Positions 1 through 11,750 of a stretch of DNA of 64,000 nt are shown here, piece by piece. Below the pieces are notes generated by a model. It made no database searches and was not told where the DNA came from. It was given only the letters and a program-made list of their open reading frames with translations. Each line of letters opens with the position of its first letter. Position 1 is the stretch's first letter. The stretch spans positions 64,684,937-64,748,936 of the forward strand of contig JALGQZ010000001.1 of the NCBI GenBank assembly GCA_023105745.1. Direction: 5' to 3'. Position numbers and translations under genes: made by a program. Origin of the DNA: Austropuccinia psidii. Taxonomy: Eukaryota; Basidiomycota; Pucciniomycetes; Pucciniales; Sphaerophragmiaceae.

Positions 1-880
1 GCTAAAAATGGCTAGAGCCGGCCCTTTTTTGGTCTAAACCAGGGTTCAATGATGCCATAATTGGCTTTTTGGTTTTCAGAGTGTTTTCCATGACTGAAAA
101 GAGTAAATGTTACTTTTGGAGTAAGAAAATTTATGGCTATAAAAGAATGTCTTCTTTGCCCCACTTTTCTCTTCATGTTAGAATCTCTTTTCCTTTTATA
201 ATTAGTTTAATCACTGTTAAACCAATCAATAAAAGATTCCAACCACCCTTTTTAAATCATTTTAAACCTTTTAAGCATGTGAAAAAATAATTATAATTAT
301 TTTTTGTAACTCTTATAATCATTTTTCCCCCTTGAACCACCCCATAAGTGAATTAAAGCATCTTTCATCACTGTTAACTTTGTCACTTTTTTTCCAAATT
401 CACTCTGGTCACTTTTGGGTGTTTTTTCTCTTCAAATATCTTTTTAAAGTTTTCATTCTTTAATTGATTCCTTGCAGTTCTTTGCTCAATTAATTCGAAT
501 TTAAATTGCTCTTGAAGAAATTTCTTTTGTAGCCTTAAATATCTCTTGCAGAGTATTTTTGGATAAATTTCTATTGTTGGTAAAACAATAAATATTTATA
601 ATATTACTTTTTTATACTTATAAATTTAAGAACAATGGTATTGGCGTTTTTTTTCTTAAAAATACTATTTCATACTATTTTTTAATTATATTTTACCTTA
701 TAAAAATTTTGGCAATAGGAAAAGTACTTGATTTTTAATCAAGGTTTCATATCCACACCTTACAGTTTCCAAAAGAGAAATTGGCCACTTTCTGATAACA
801 CACAGAGGAGAAAATAACTTTTAAATTGTCCTTTTGAAGATATATTATAATTTGGAAAGTGGATAATGTAAATTACGCAT
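1..880. other. AT-rich DNA, no gene recognised
   Basis: The stretch is AT-rich with long T runs and short chance reading frames only. The one frame over 70 codons (69-290) has no recognisable motif and an AT-driven composition. I see no exon, RNA gene or clear repeat boundary. It may be the worn flank of the degenerate array that follows. Confidence 0.5.
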
Positions 881-2620
881 ACTGCAAGAGGCCACTGGAC
901 CTATTGGTGAGTTCAGTTTGGGGTCTTTAGTATGGACACCTTGGTGAATAAACTGTTAAATGACCTTCTTTATTTCATAAGATGGGTCTATGGGTATCTA
1001 TACGTGTAAAATACCACATTTTTTTACAATATTGCTTCCCAATTCTTGGTCTTTTTATTTGCTTTTTCTTTGGTGGTGCACTATTTAAAATTGAGTAAAA
1101 ACCCCCGCTAATGGCCAAAAATTAGTTTTTTGGAACTTTGTGTAAAACCATGGCCTAGTCTCCCATGGGTATGGATTTTTTTCCACAGCTACTGAAATAA
1201 AACCAGGAACTCATGACTACTTTATTTAGGGGGATTTACTATGTAAATCTCACTGTAAGCCCATAAAATAGATAGCTTTTTGCCATGAATTTTGTTGGTG
1301 TCTATTTAGCTTTCAGCTATAGAATCCCTCTTATATTATTTCTTAATATTATTTATCCAAAAAATTAAGGATTATTAGATGGAGGCTAAACTATGGCGAA
1401 TTTTGTCAAAGATCCTAATACTGGGCAAAAGTGACAATGTTTTGGGCCCTGGGACATCCCTCACCTATTATCCCACGCCTCTTCGGGATTTCTCATGCCA
1501 CCTACTGAAAACAACCCCTCGGATCTGATGTAGAATATAATCAGGGGTTTCATGACCAAAACATTAGTGAAATCCACATGAAATTCCCAAATCCATGCCT
1601 TAAAATAGTTTGCGGAGAATTATATTGTTCTCAAAGACAGGGTTTTTAAAATGAGTGCTTGAAATATTTTTTCCACAAATTAGGAATCTATTTGGGGGAA
1701 GAAATATGGCCCATTGTGTGAAAACCCAGGAATTGGGGCTTTTCCATTCCAACTACTGAAGAAATTGCCTTGACACATTGGAGACCTCAATTAACAGGTC
1801 TTACTATGAAAGTCTTATTAAAACTTGAATTATATGCCAAAATTTGTGTCATCAAGTTGGTTTTTGGGGTCTCCATAATTGGTAAATACAGTATTTTTTG
1901 GCAAATGTCTGTCAAAAATTGGGCATTTTTTGGGTGGAGGGACCTATTTCCAGTTTTATGAAATCCCTGAAGCTGGCCAAAAATAGGTTTTTATGCCCCT
2001 TGGAGCTTCCCACAATTTTTTGTAGCTGTTTTCTGCAGCTACTAAAAATAAATCCTTGGATCCATGGGAGACCTTACTGAGGGGCTTTTCTAGGGATTTC
2101 TTAGTAATAATTGTGCAAGATCATATAATTGGTTCCATAAAGTATGGTTTTCAAGCCAATATAGCTGTAAAATACTGCACTACTTAGAAAAACCATGTGG
2201 CTTAATTTTTTGAATGTTAGGAGCTCTTCTTAGGCATAAATTTTCTCTAACTGTGTGGATCCGTTTTAAATTTCCAAAAATGACCTTTTTGGAGTCCTAT
2301 AAAATCTGCCTTGTCTCTTCCCCAATAGTGTGGGGAAGTTTTTTGCTCAAACTAATGCAACAAACAACCCAAATTTATGAAATCCTTACCTAGGGGTCTT
2401 TGATATGGGAAAATTAGGTAAGGAGCCATGAAAAAGCCAAATTGGTGGTAAAATATGAGTTTTGAAGTATATAAAGATGGAAAATACAGTGTTCTTAGAA
2501 TATGGTTTTGTAAGAAATAAGGCATCTATCTGAGGGGTGAAATTGCGGAAAATTGTCTATGAGCCTCTGAATATGGTTGAAAATGATAGTTCATGTTCCC
2601 GGGTGCTCCTTTAAACAGCT
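880..2620. repeat. Degenerate tandem array, ~250-310-bp units
   Basis: A recurring block can be followed by eye. It has the form 'T-run, (CAG/CAA)CTACTGAAA, ~20 nt, CATGGGAGAC-like, AGGGG, T-rich', with recognisable copies near 1183, 1497, 1747, 2033 and 2345 and a weaker one near 891. Spacing is about 250-310 bp. A second block ('GGTAAAATACAGTNTT...GGAATCTATTTGGGGG') recurs with the same order near 1000, 1602, 1870, 2160 and 2465. Copies are heavily diverged and no unit is intact. This could be an old satellite or repeats inside a decayed LTR. No coding function is evident. Confidence 0.35.
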
Positions 2621-4480
2621 CCCTTGACCTTTTTGATACTTTATTAAGTGATGTTTACTGTGGATAACTCATTTAAACTATTGTAAAAGGAAAGCATTTG
2701 TGCCAAGAAGAAGGTTTTTGGGACTTATGTATCTTTCAAATAAAAAGTTATTTCTACAGATTTTTTGAAATTTTTTGAAGACAGATACAGGAATTTTGGA
2801 ATAATTTCATGTAATAAATATCTCTTTCAAAAATTTGAGATGAATGGTTTTTTATCCTGCAGTTAATCATTAAAAACCAATTTTATCCACCACAAAATGT
2901 GCTTACCTTCACTTGTGGAAGGAATACTACAGAGGCTTTTATGCGCTACCTAGTTATGAAATCATTGAAATATTAAGTAAATTTCTCTTTTAATCTGAAT
3001 AATTTCCTCATTACTCATTACATAAGGTCATTTCCCAAATAATTCTCATATATATCAATTTCAATAGCTCCCTTTCTATATTTTTGATAATTTTGGCTAA
3101 TTTTGATTATTTTTGTTGACATCCCACCATGTTCCTTGAAGAAATACCCCACAAAATCAATCAATTCCCCAAAAAAATCATAATAATTCCAGAAATTTTA
3201 GGGAGAAATAGTTAGCACTCTAGCTCCTATCAAGAAATTTAAATTCTATTATTATTTCATTTTACAAACATCCAACCACCAGATTGCATGAAATATAATT
3301 TTTACTTTAATAGAAACTAGTGTTGGATTCACTATCATGAAATAAGAAAACAATTTTTTTAATTAGAAATTTAGATTGAAGGAATATCATAGCAAGCTAC
3401 ATTAAACACCTCAGTTACTGTCAAAAGAGACTAAAGTCTTTTTTAAGGATTAATTTATTATTGACCAGAAAGTCACAAAAAAGGTTCTCTGGTATTCTAA
3501 TAAGATGATATAATTAAGTTCATCCTTGATTCACTTCATTTATTTGAAGATCCATACATTTTATAAAAAAATACCAAAGCTTCACAGAATAATTTCTTCA
3601 AATTACATCATACTACCAAATAATTGTAAAATACCCATGAAAAATAAGCTGATATCAAAAATGATATCATATAAAGCTCCTTAATATTGAATAAGGAAAC
3701 ATGAAAAATTATAAAATTGACCAGGAACATTTTGCAACAATCAAGTAAAATGCCTTAATTCACCACAATGATCAGGAGTAAAGCACCTCAGATCAAATAA
3801 CAACTCAATAAATGATCACATTTAACACATTAATGGTGCCATATTTTTATTAATTGAAGTGATTTTGAGGACTATCACCAGGGAACTTCACCCAAGGCTC
3901 TGAGTGATGATGATAAATCATAGTTTAAATGAGAATAAAGCTTCATAATATGGTTATATTTTTTCAAACCTGGGAAGAAAATTGTTTTCATTTTCTTAAA
4001 TACTTATGGAAGAGTTTCCACCAGAAATTTCTAGTGAAATTGTGGGACCACCATACACTTTGACTTTTGGTGGCCCATCACAGCTTTGGTTAACTTATTT
4101 CTGGCCCAACCCCTCTAAAGGATTCAGAAAGAATCCTACAGCTTTTAGTGGGGTTCAAATATGGGGTTGACCCCAAGAAATTCAAAAATACAAAAATGGA
4201 AAAATGGACTATGGACACAAGGGCTCTTACCCAGACTAGAGCCAACCTTCGGAGAATGGCACTCAAATTATTCATAATGATAATATACTAAGAATTGATC
4301 ATCCTCCTTAATGGTTCCAGTTCTGGAAATCTTACTTCCGCAATGTGGTCATAAAATCATTACAAATCATTTTTCCTATTTAATCCATTTCAAACAAACA
4401 TTCCTCATCTATCCTGATTGTGGCATCTTCTTCCAAGTATTAAGTATTCAAAGATAGTCGCTTAGAAGAGAAAATTTCCT
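2621..4480. other. AT-rich DNA, nothing recognised
   Basis: About 1.9 kb of AT-rich sequence. Reading frames are short and carry no motif, and I see no splice-consistent exon chain. A faint resemblance of 4010-4480 to the front of the LTR family seen at 41521 is too weak to annotate. Confidence 0.5.
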
Positions 4481-5141
4481 GTTTCAACAGCTTTATTCAC
4501 ACAGAAAATCCTCATCATTAATTAGGGCTGATTTTCCCACCCCTCAGTATCTTCCCAAGGGAATACTATCCATGCATCTTGAAGGACTTATGGAAAGGAC
4601 CTTCAAGACCAGTTTTGGTTAACTAAATACACAAAGTTCATTTGTTAAAATGGCTAAATTTATTTTCCCCAAGAATCCAATACAGCCATTCAAAAATTAT
4701 ACAGCTAGTCTTTGAAGCTTCAAGAATTTACTTTCCCATTTCACATATACTGGCCATTCTTGCAACCCCTAGGTGATTTTTCCCCAGTTAATTAATCTAG
4801 TGGGTTTTTTATACTTTATTTTATTTGATATTTTAATATTAAATAATGATAATATTAAGACAGTCATTTTCACCTTTCCTCACCTATTCATTGTATATTG
4901 GTGCTCATATCATTGCTAATTTTGTTGATAATTATGAAAAGTTTGAAGAAGTGATTTAAGGATTTACTTGCTTAGATCTTTGGCCATGGAATTTCTTTTT
5001 CTGATTTGTTACTTGGACTTAATTCTTATCAGATTAATATAAGACATATTTTTAATTTCTTTAATTCTTTGTATTTTACCCAAGTAAACTAATATTCACT
5101 GAGCTCCAAGCCATGATTACTTCCAAAAAGCACCTGCAACA
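4480..5141 (+). mobile_element. Degenerate LTR remnant, family of the 41521 solo LTR
   Basis: The order of short matches parallels the last ~600 bp of the solo LTR at 41521-43104: TTTCACATATACTGGCC, then TTTTTCCCCAGTTAATTAAT, then CACCTTTCCTCACCT, then ATATTGGTGCTCATATC, then GAGCTCCAAGCCA, ending CTGCAACA where the intact LTR ends CTATGACA. Divergence is high and the 5' part cannot be traced, so this is an old truncated or decayed copy in the same orientation as the 41521 copy. The left boundary is approximate. Confidence 0.5.
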
Positions 5142-8100
5142 GATATTTATCAAATAGATGTTGCAATAGCTCCAATTAATTATATAATATTAAAATTATT
5201 CACCAGAAAAAATAGCTCTAGGCTGTTTAATGATAATAATAAAGCTCTAAATAGTAAAAGGAATCCAGATATATAGTGAAATTATTGTATGAAATTACAT
5301 AATTTCAAGAAAGCGAAACATATAAAATGACTCAAACTACGCTTTTTCCTAGATCATTTGTTTTGGGAGTGCCTTATGAAAGCACCAAGGAGTATTGATA
5401 AACGTCCTAGCTATCTAATTTTGCCATGATCGTGGCACTTTTTACCTCAAGTGAACAATGGTTATATATTTAAATTAAAGATCAATGCGTACCTTTTTTA
5501 GTAGTATAATATAAAACTATACTTCCACATATCAGTAGAAGAAGATCAGTATCTAATAATAAGGGTTAATATTAGAGGAGTTGATGAATGAAATAATTTT
5601 AGTTCAAATTAATCTTCACATTATAATATTGATAGTAATAATAAATTTGTCTTTTAAGAAATATACCAAGCATAATCATAATAATCTTGATAGACATATT
5701 ATCATATTATTTCTATTTTACACTTTTCTTTTAAAACAAATATATATAATTTATAAGCTCTTTCAGCTATAATTATGTTTAAAGCCCCTCAAACATTTTC
5801 TAATTATATATATTACTATCATATACTTATATCATTCAGATTTAGATTTCTGTAGTACTCTGAAGTGTATAATAGAAAGATTCCTCAGTACTTGTAAAAT
5901 ACCATCATATCATTAGGTTATCCCCTTTGATAATCATTTTTTATTCATATTCCACTAGATACAGCTTAATATCATGTATTCTCATTAGTATATGATCATA
6001 ATTTATAAATTTATACCATAATATTTGAATATTAGCCATACATTAACAAGTATTGCCATTGAATGATGATATTTATATTTAAATTCTGAAAATATTCTTA
6101 CCTTTTTATTTAGTAGGCCTGATAGATACTTCTAAATGTGCTTCTATAGAAGAAAAGAAAGAATTGGAAATATTGAGTTGTGTGATCTTTAAGGAGCAGT
6201 TTAAGTTTATTAATGGGCAAAGCTGATACACCTTACCACCTTTTATTCCAGAAAGACTTCAGAAATAAAAAAATCTTTACCTGTGATTTCCCCTTGAAGG
6301 ATAGCCTTCTCTAATCCAAAAAAATAGAAGTTAAATACTCTGGCTACTGAGGAGGAATTGTGATTGGAAAGAAAAGAAGGTTTTTGGCTTTAATCCACTA
6401 TCCACTTCTTTTTAATTATATAATATTATATATCAAGTGAGACCACCTCTTTTCAAGTTTTTCATGACCAGTGGATTCAACAATTCTATGTATAAAGAAA
6501 TGAGTTTTCTTTGAAAACATTTTTTTGGTATGATATGAAAAATCAAAGTGCTTCATATTGGTAAAGATATTCAAAGTGGTTCATTACCCCCTTGGTAAAT
6601 CTATTTATTCCATGAGCATATTAATGAATGAGTTTTACTTCTATTATCATAAACTACTTCCATCAAAAATCAGTTTCTCATTTAACCCAGGAATATTGAT
6701 AATATTCAATTTAATGGATTGACTGAATTAAAAATACCAAGATTGTCTTATCCAAAAATATTGATATTGGTATGCCCATGACATATAAATAATTTATAAT
6801 TAACATTTCATTTCAGAGTCTTACATGGTTTTTTTGGTCTTAAATCCTAAAGTCATTTGATTAATCAAACCCTAAATTATCTTTGCTTTATATGCACAAG
6901 CCTTTCATAAGACTTACATTCTTGGCACAAACCTTTCTGAAAACTTTTTCTCTAAGCTTCAAATGATTTAAATCCAATATTTTTATCCCCTTCCATCTTA
7001 ATGAGATCCTTAACTAAGTAATTATATGGGAAGGAAAATTCACATGGTATTAAATGATAAAAAATTGCTTGGTTGTTCACAAAGTATTCCAAAGAATATA
7101 TGTTGCAAAGGAAGTTGCAAGATAAAAGAACCCAATTCTAAAAGATAATTGGTTGAGGACCATTGGGGATTGGAACAGGAATTTACAGACAGAAGATTGT
7201 TATTCCCAAACACTTCATCACAAAAAGGTTTCAGGCTGATCAAACAAAACATAGTACATCATATTTCCATAATTCATGATTTGAGTGTTGAATTAATTAG
7301 CTATGATCCATCTAAAGTAAATACATATGATTATTTCTTGAATTTATATCCTCCCTGATCAAAATAGAGTGATTTTGCAAATTTCCGCATATGAAGTAGG
7401 ATAATAAAATGCAATTTGACTTGAAATAATTTCAATTCAAATTGAAGAATATTTGCAAGTAGGTTGAGTCTATGCTTCTGTCACACTAGGAACTTTAATG
7501 ACCCAGAGTTTAATTTCAAATATCTTTACTTGGGTGTTTAAATTTCAAATTTCACAAGAAATGTCACCTGAACACTCCACATTATATTTCAAAGTTAGGT
7601 GTGTAGTTCAAAATTCAGATCTTTCATTCAAAAGAAGAATCGCATTTCAATATTTCAGATATTTTTTGGTTTTAAATAGAGTATACGGAAGGGTTTCTTG
7701 TGCTTTTTAATCATGTTTTTCTCCTTTTCAAAGCTTGCAAATGATCCTTGAAGAGGAACTAAATCAACTTGATTGAATTTGATGAATTTTAAACAATCAT
7801 TTCCAAAAAGGAGCTTGAGCATTCCTTTTAACAAGATTAAAAGGAGTTCAATGGAGGATGCAGAGAAAAGTATGCTATATATATAGCGATGGTCCAAAAG
7901 TAAGCGTTGGGTTCAAGATCGATTATTTAAAAGTGTTCAAAATGTTAACCAGGTGGGGGTCTCAACCCATACTTTTTGAGGATTAGGATAGGGTCCACTG
8001 CATAGCGACGTTTCAATTGAGCCGTCATTACATTAATGCGACTACAGTACCAGAGAACGTAACGAGCTTATTAATTGTTTCGGAATCGTTTTTGTAGAAG

Positions 8101-8200
8101 TAGGTTTCTTTGGCATGACATGGGACAGAGCCAACGAAGTAAACTTGTTGAATTTACAAAAAAAACCATCAAACTTTTTCTAAAAAAGTTTCAGGTTGAA
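5142..8200. other. AT-rich intergenic DNA, no gene recognised
   Basis: Long AT-rich tract with many TAATAT/ATTATA motifs. Short frames at 5581-5772, 7149-7358 and 7498-7710 have no recognisable domain and AT-driven residues. From about 7900 the base composition begins to rise towards the genic island to the right. No feature can be supported. Confidence 0.5.
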
Positions 8201-8283
8201 AGATTATAATTGAGCTCAGCTCAGCTTCAAGCTGAGTTGAAATTTTAAAGTTAAATTCAGCTGTTTTCAAGCCAAAATTTAGT

Positions 8284-8705
8284 TTAACGAGAATCGATTA
8301 TGGGCCTCAGTCTTGGAGCAACAAACAGACTTTTAGGGCCAAAGAAGTAGAAGTAGAAATCATCAAGAGTGTATAACCATTGAGCTTTGGGGTAGTTTTG
8401 CAAAGTGGTGAGAGAACAGGCAATCTCTATTAGTATCTTATGATCCCATAATCTTAACATCTCCCATGGCAGACAAGAGAGCAGCGAGCTCAAGGCGCAT
8501 GAGAACATCAGTTGACTTTCGTTTTCATCCACTGACATCAGACCTTGGGTCAAAGGTGGCAGGTTCTACTATCTTGTTTTTCGGCACTGCGCCCATTGCT
8601 TCTAGGTTGAATGATCGGCTCCAACCTTCAAGTGATGAAAATCCTCTGCCTTTCGACTCAGCAGGATTGGTAGGCTGAACTTCTCGTTCTACTTTGCGCA
8701 CGTTA
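8284..8705 (-). CDS. Hypothetical protein, tentative multi-exon gene (5' end unresolved)
   Basis: I do not recognise the family. Two adjoining minus-strand frames read like protein and can be joined by a phase-consistent 55-nt GT-AG intron (8489-8543). The upstream exon is about 8705-8544 and contains GWSRSFNLEAMG and EPATFDP. The terminal exon, 8488-8284, contains CLPWEMLRLWDHK, DDFYFYFFGPKSLF and a TAA stop at 8284. Residue composition is balanced, unlike the AT-driven frames around it. Upstream of about 8705 the same frame meets a stop near 8720, so either another intron lies there or the gene is decayed; no start codon could be fixed. An ATG-started plus-strand frame (8466-8678) overlaps it and is the competing reading; I favour the minus strand because two consecutive exons fit. 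Confidence 0.35.
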
Positions 8706-9408
8706 CTTCAGCAACACCTACGCACAACCGATGATGGCCAGCGGACCCAAATACTTGTCTGTGACCGATGTATATTATTAGAATGCAAGATCATGGTTCC
8801 ATCTTGCGCCATGGGTTCCTTAAGCTAAATTCTGCGTTGAACAAAGTGATCTACTCAGGAGTCTTGCTCCCAGAAAGCCATAGGTTGTTTCTATCTTTGA
8901 CGCACACAGCGCAAAGCTCTTCTGAGCATATGTGTGGATAGATTACGAGAAGCTAACTAGAATTTGGAACTTTGAACCATTGCAGTTGGTCATCTGGCTT
9001 CTACTTCATTGCAAAAGGCCCATCAATGAATCCGGTACACAGTGGTGCGTCACTACCTTGATTTTCTTACCGAGCCAAGCCATTCAGGAGATGAAGTGAA
9101 ACATTGTCGTTAGATTGTTTTCACTGAGCAGAGGGACGCACCAGCGTAGACGCTATTGAGAGGACTTGTGAGCTTCTTTCTTGTTGAAGGACTATTTAAA
9201 CGCCCCCTAGTCGGCGCTCTGGTTTACCCCCACCCTCAATCGACTGTACCACAGTATCACCTCACAAATAACTCGGAAATCGTATTAAGACCAAATATCA
9301 CCACTCATTTATATAATTGGATTTCCTGTAATAGACCTTATGCTTTTGCTTCTTGCTTTTCTGTTCGCTGAAATCGCTTAACTTCCTGTGTGCTACCTAG
9401 CAAACCAG
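8706..9408. other. Genic-island spacer, no firm gene
   Basis: Base composition is more balanced than in the flanking DNA. A 51-codon ATG frame on the plus strand starts near 8783, and a minus-strand frame around 8715-8800 could hold a 5' exon of the preceding gene. Neither has a recognisable motif. The segment directly upstream of 9409 should contain the promoter and leader of the secreted-protein gene, but I see no convincing core promoter element. Confidence 0.4.
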
Positions 9409-10295
9409 ATGCGCTCTATCATCCCACTTACTTTTGCCCTGGTAGCGCTGATGGGTTCGTAAAATATCTTGGCCATATCAAAACTCATAAATAGCAGTAT
9501 TCTTACCAGTTCTATCGCATATCAAACTCGGTTATTCTATGTAGGTGGTATTGACGCCTCCGCCCCGGTAGCGATCTTGTCACGCCGATCTTCCATACAA
9601 GAGTAAACTTCCATCATCTTTCTTCCATGAGAAAATTTTTTAAGTGCTTCCTTCTAAACTTTTGATTTCATTATTTGGGTTCAAGATTAAAGGCAGCTCC
9701 CTTAGGCCGCAGATGGTTTTGGAAAAAGCTCAAAGGTAACAAAAAAAACTCAGGCGGTGAGGAAGGATGCGAAGCCTCGCAGGAGAGGTCTCATGAAAAA
9801 GATCCCAGCGACCAGGGTGACGGTTACTACCGCGAGACGAATGGAGGGGCCCATGGCTCCAAAAACAACGGGATGAATGAAGGATCCCATAACTCCAACA
9901 ACGGCGGTAATAATGACGGCGCCCAGGGCGCCACCGGAGACGGGCTGGATGAAGGGCTCCATGACTCCAACAACGGCGGGAAGAATGACGGCGCTCACGG
10001 GTCCACCGGCGACGGGATTCATGAAGGGTCCCATGACTCCCACACCGACGGAATGAATGACGGGACCCACAGCTCCAACACTGACGGGATTCATGAAGGA
10101 GACCATGGCTACAACAACGGTGAGAGTCAAGGTTAAAACCTCAGGGGTCAAGCCTGTAATTTCTGATCAGATTCTTCTTTAAAAGGCAATGGCGGGAGCT
10201 CCACAGACCCGGCAGGCCGTTATGGCACCTCTGACAAGGGAACCGCCAATGGCGGTGGGGCGAAAGACCCTAATGAGGGCAAGGCTCATTACTGA
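9409..10295 (+). CDS. Predicted secreted Gly/Asn/Asp/His-rich repeat protein (effector candidate)
   Basis: A four-exon model fits in phase: 9409-9458, 9510-9602, 9686-10119 and 10186-10295, with GT-AG introns of 51, 83 and 66 nt. Total coding length is 687 nt, so 228 residues ending in TGA. The start ATG at 9409 gives a textbook secretion signal (MRSIIPLTFALVALMGS, cleavage likely after SSIA near residue 21). A spacer with dibasic sites follows (SRRSS, LGRRW, WKKLKG), possible Kex2 cleavage points. Then come about eight 12-residue repeats of the form (N/H/D)(D/E)G(S/A/T)H(D/G)SxxDG(M/I), and a Gly-rich tail ending KAHY. The protein is very hydrophilic and has a few Cys at most. No known domain is recognised. 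Small secreted repeat proteins are common effector candidates in rusts; that role is inference. The second acceptor could instead be 12 nt upstream in the same frame. The antisense strand is also open over the repeats, a consequence of the repeat composition. Confidence 0.7.
9840..10119 (+). repeat. 36-bp coding minisatellite, ~7.8 units
   Basis: The third exon of the secreted-protein gene consists mostly of 36-bp units that preserve frame, each giving 12 residues. Units alternate in two flavours, NDGAxGxTGDGx and xEGxHDSxxxGx, so a 72-bp higher-order period is visible. The array stops exactly at the intron donor. Because units keep phase, copy number can change without breaking the protein. 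Confidence 0.8.
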
Positions 10296-11750
10296 GAGCC
10301 TCATTGGAGGACACTGACGGATGATACTATCAGCAAATATGCTTAGGGCTTTTACACTCATTTCAATTCCTTGATCTTTTCTATTATCTTCTCTAAAATC
10401 TCATGATATAGTTGGAAAGCTCTCCCGTCAACCTCGATAATTAGCTTAGCTTAACCCAGTTTTTGAAGAAAGGAATCGAATCATAATATTTCTGCTGTGC
10501 TGAAGTTGAGCTCACTGCTAGCCAGCATATTGAGCCCCAAGCCAGGTTCTATGAATTGCAACGAGGCGGATGGCTGGCGAGCTGGATTTGGAAATTCTAT
10601 GCTTTCCCTGCTTTGCTACGGGAAATTGAAAGGCCTATAACTCTCGGCCTTAGCATCAGACGCGAGTTCGACCGGCTTACATTCAGGATATGTATTTCAA
10701 GTATTTAAAAAGATGTCTTCATTATATCTGCTTTTTTAAAATTTTGTGAGTTGAATCCATAGACCTGTTGAAAAGTTTGATTTTCCTTTAGCCCATAGAA
10801 AGTCTGCAAGGGGATTACTTTTGAGTTGGTAGAATTTAAACTTCCTCAGTAACTCAAATTATAGACACCTTGGCGTCGGGAATATCAAAAATCTGAATTC
10901 TGTCAGAAAAAGTCCGTTCAATCGAGCACATGGACCAGAAGGGTTTTATCTTTTTCTTGTATTGAGGAGTCTAAATATAAAAAATTACGTCCAAACTATG
11001 CCAGTTCCATTATATGTAACTCTTGAATGATTCAAACCCCATTTAAAGTAGGCCATATTGTTAAGCGGAAAGTTTTGGAAAGGCAAGACAGTATGTCTCA
11101 TCGAGGTCAGAAAGGGTGAGCAGTGAGGCAGACACAACGACCCTAACAAAAGAAAGAGCGATAAAATACAACGAGGGATATAGCAGGTACAGGAATTTAG
11201 GGGTTTTACAGCAACACAATGGTCAACAAGGTCGCTACTCATCGACGGTAAGCTACAGCTGATTACGTCATAAGTGTATGCGTCTGTCGAGTCCCATTGC
11301 CATACTATTCTTCCACATATGCCTCCTGGCCGACAACGGTCCTTTGACCACAGGAAAATTTACAACGCAAGCGCCATAATTTGGGTCGCCAAAACTCCTC
11401 CAAAGCGCAGTACAGTGCCATGAAGCACGTATTCGATCGTTTTTTCATGACTTGTCTTTCCTCTAACACACTCTCATCTTAGATTCCGGCTGTTTGTGAC
11501 GTTTTTTATTTATTTTTCTCTATAATCAGCTTTTTTATTCTTTAATAATTATTTGTGCTTTTTTCATTTTTACATTCTTATTATAATATTTTTTGGTAAA
11601 GAAATAAAGCAATCATTTATGATAAATTCTATATCACTCGAAATATCTTTTTAAATTGTAATAAGCTAAGACATCACAAACTTGTAACAAAGGCATAAAT
11701 TCATTATTAATGAAACAGTTTTTTTACTAATTAAATTGTTGAGAAAAGGT
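10296..11750. other. Spacer with no firm gene
   Basis: Composition stays moderately balanced to about 11.5 kb and then turns AT-rich. An ATG-started minus-strand frame (11242-10985, 85 codons) has one hydrophobic stretch (CILSLFLLLGSLC) but no recognised domain and no supporting exon. The 3' region of the secreted-protein gene lies at the left edge. Nothing else can be supported. Confidence 0.4.

Noticed and set aside
9750..10151. Antisense frame over the 36-bp repeats encoding a hydrophobic repeat protein
   Set aside because: It has no ATG at its start, no splice-consistent partner, and its openness follows from the repeat. The plus-strand four-exon model explains the region better.
10179..10361. 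Minus-strand 60-codon frame
   Set aside because: Antisense of the last exon of the secreted-protein gene.
10650..10690. tRNA T-loop-like GAGTTCGACC
   Set aside because: No A box, anticodon arm or acceptor pairing at the right distance.
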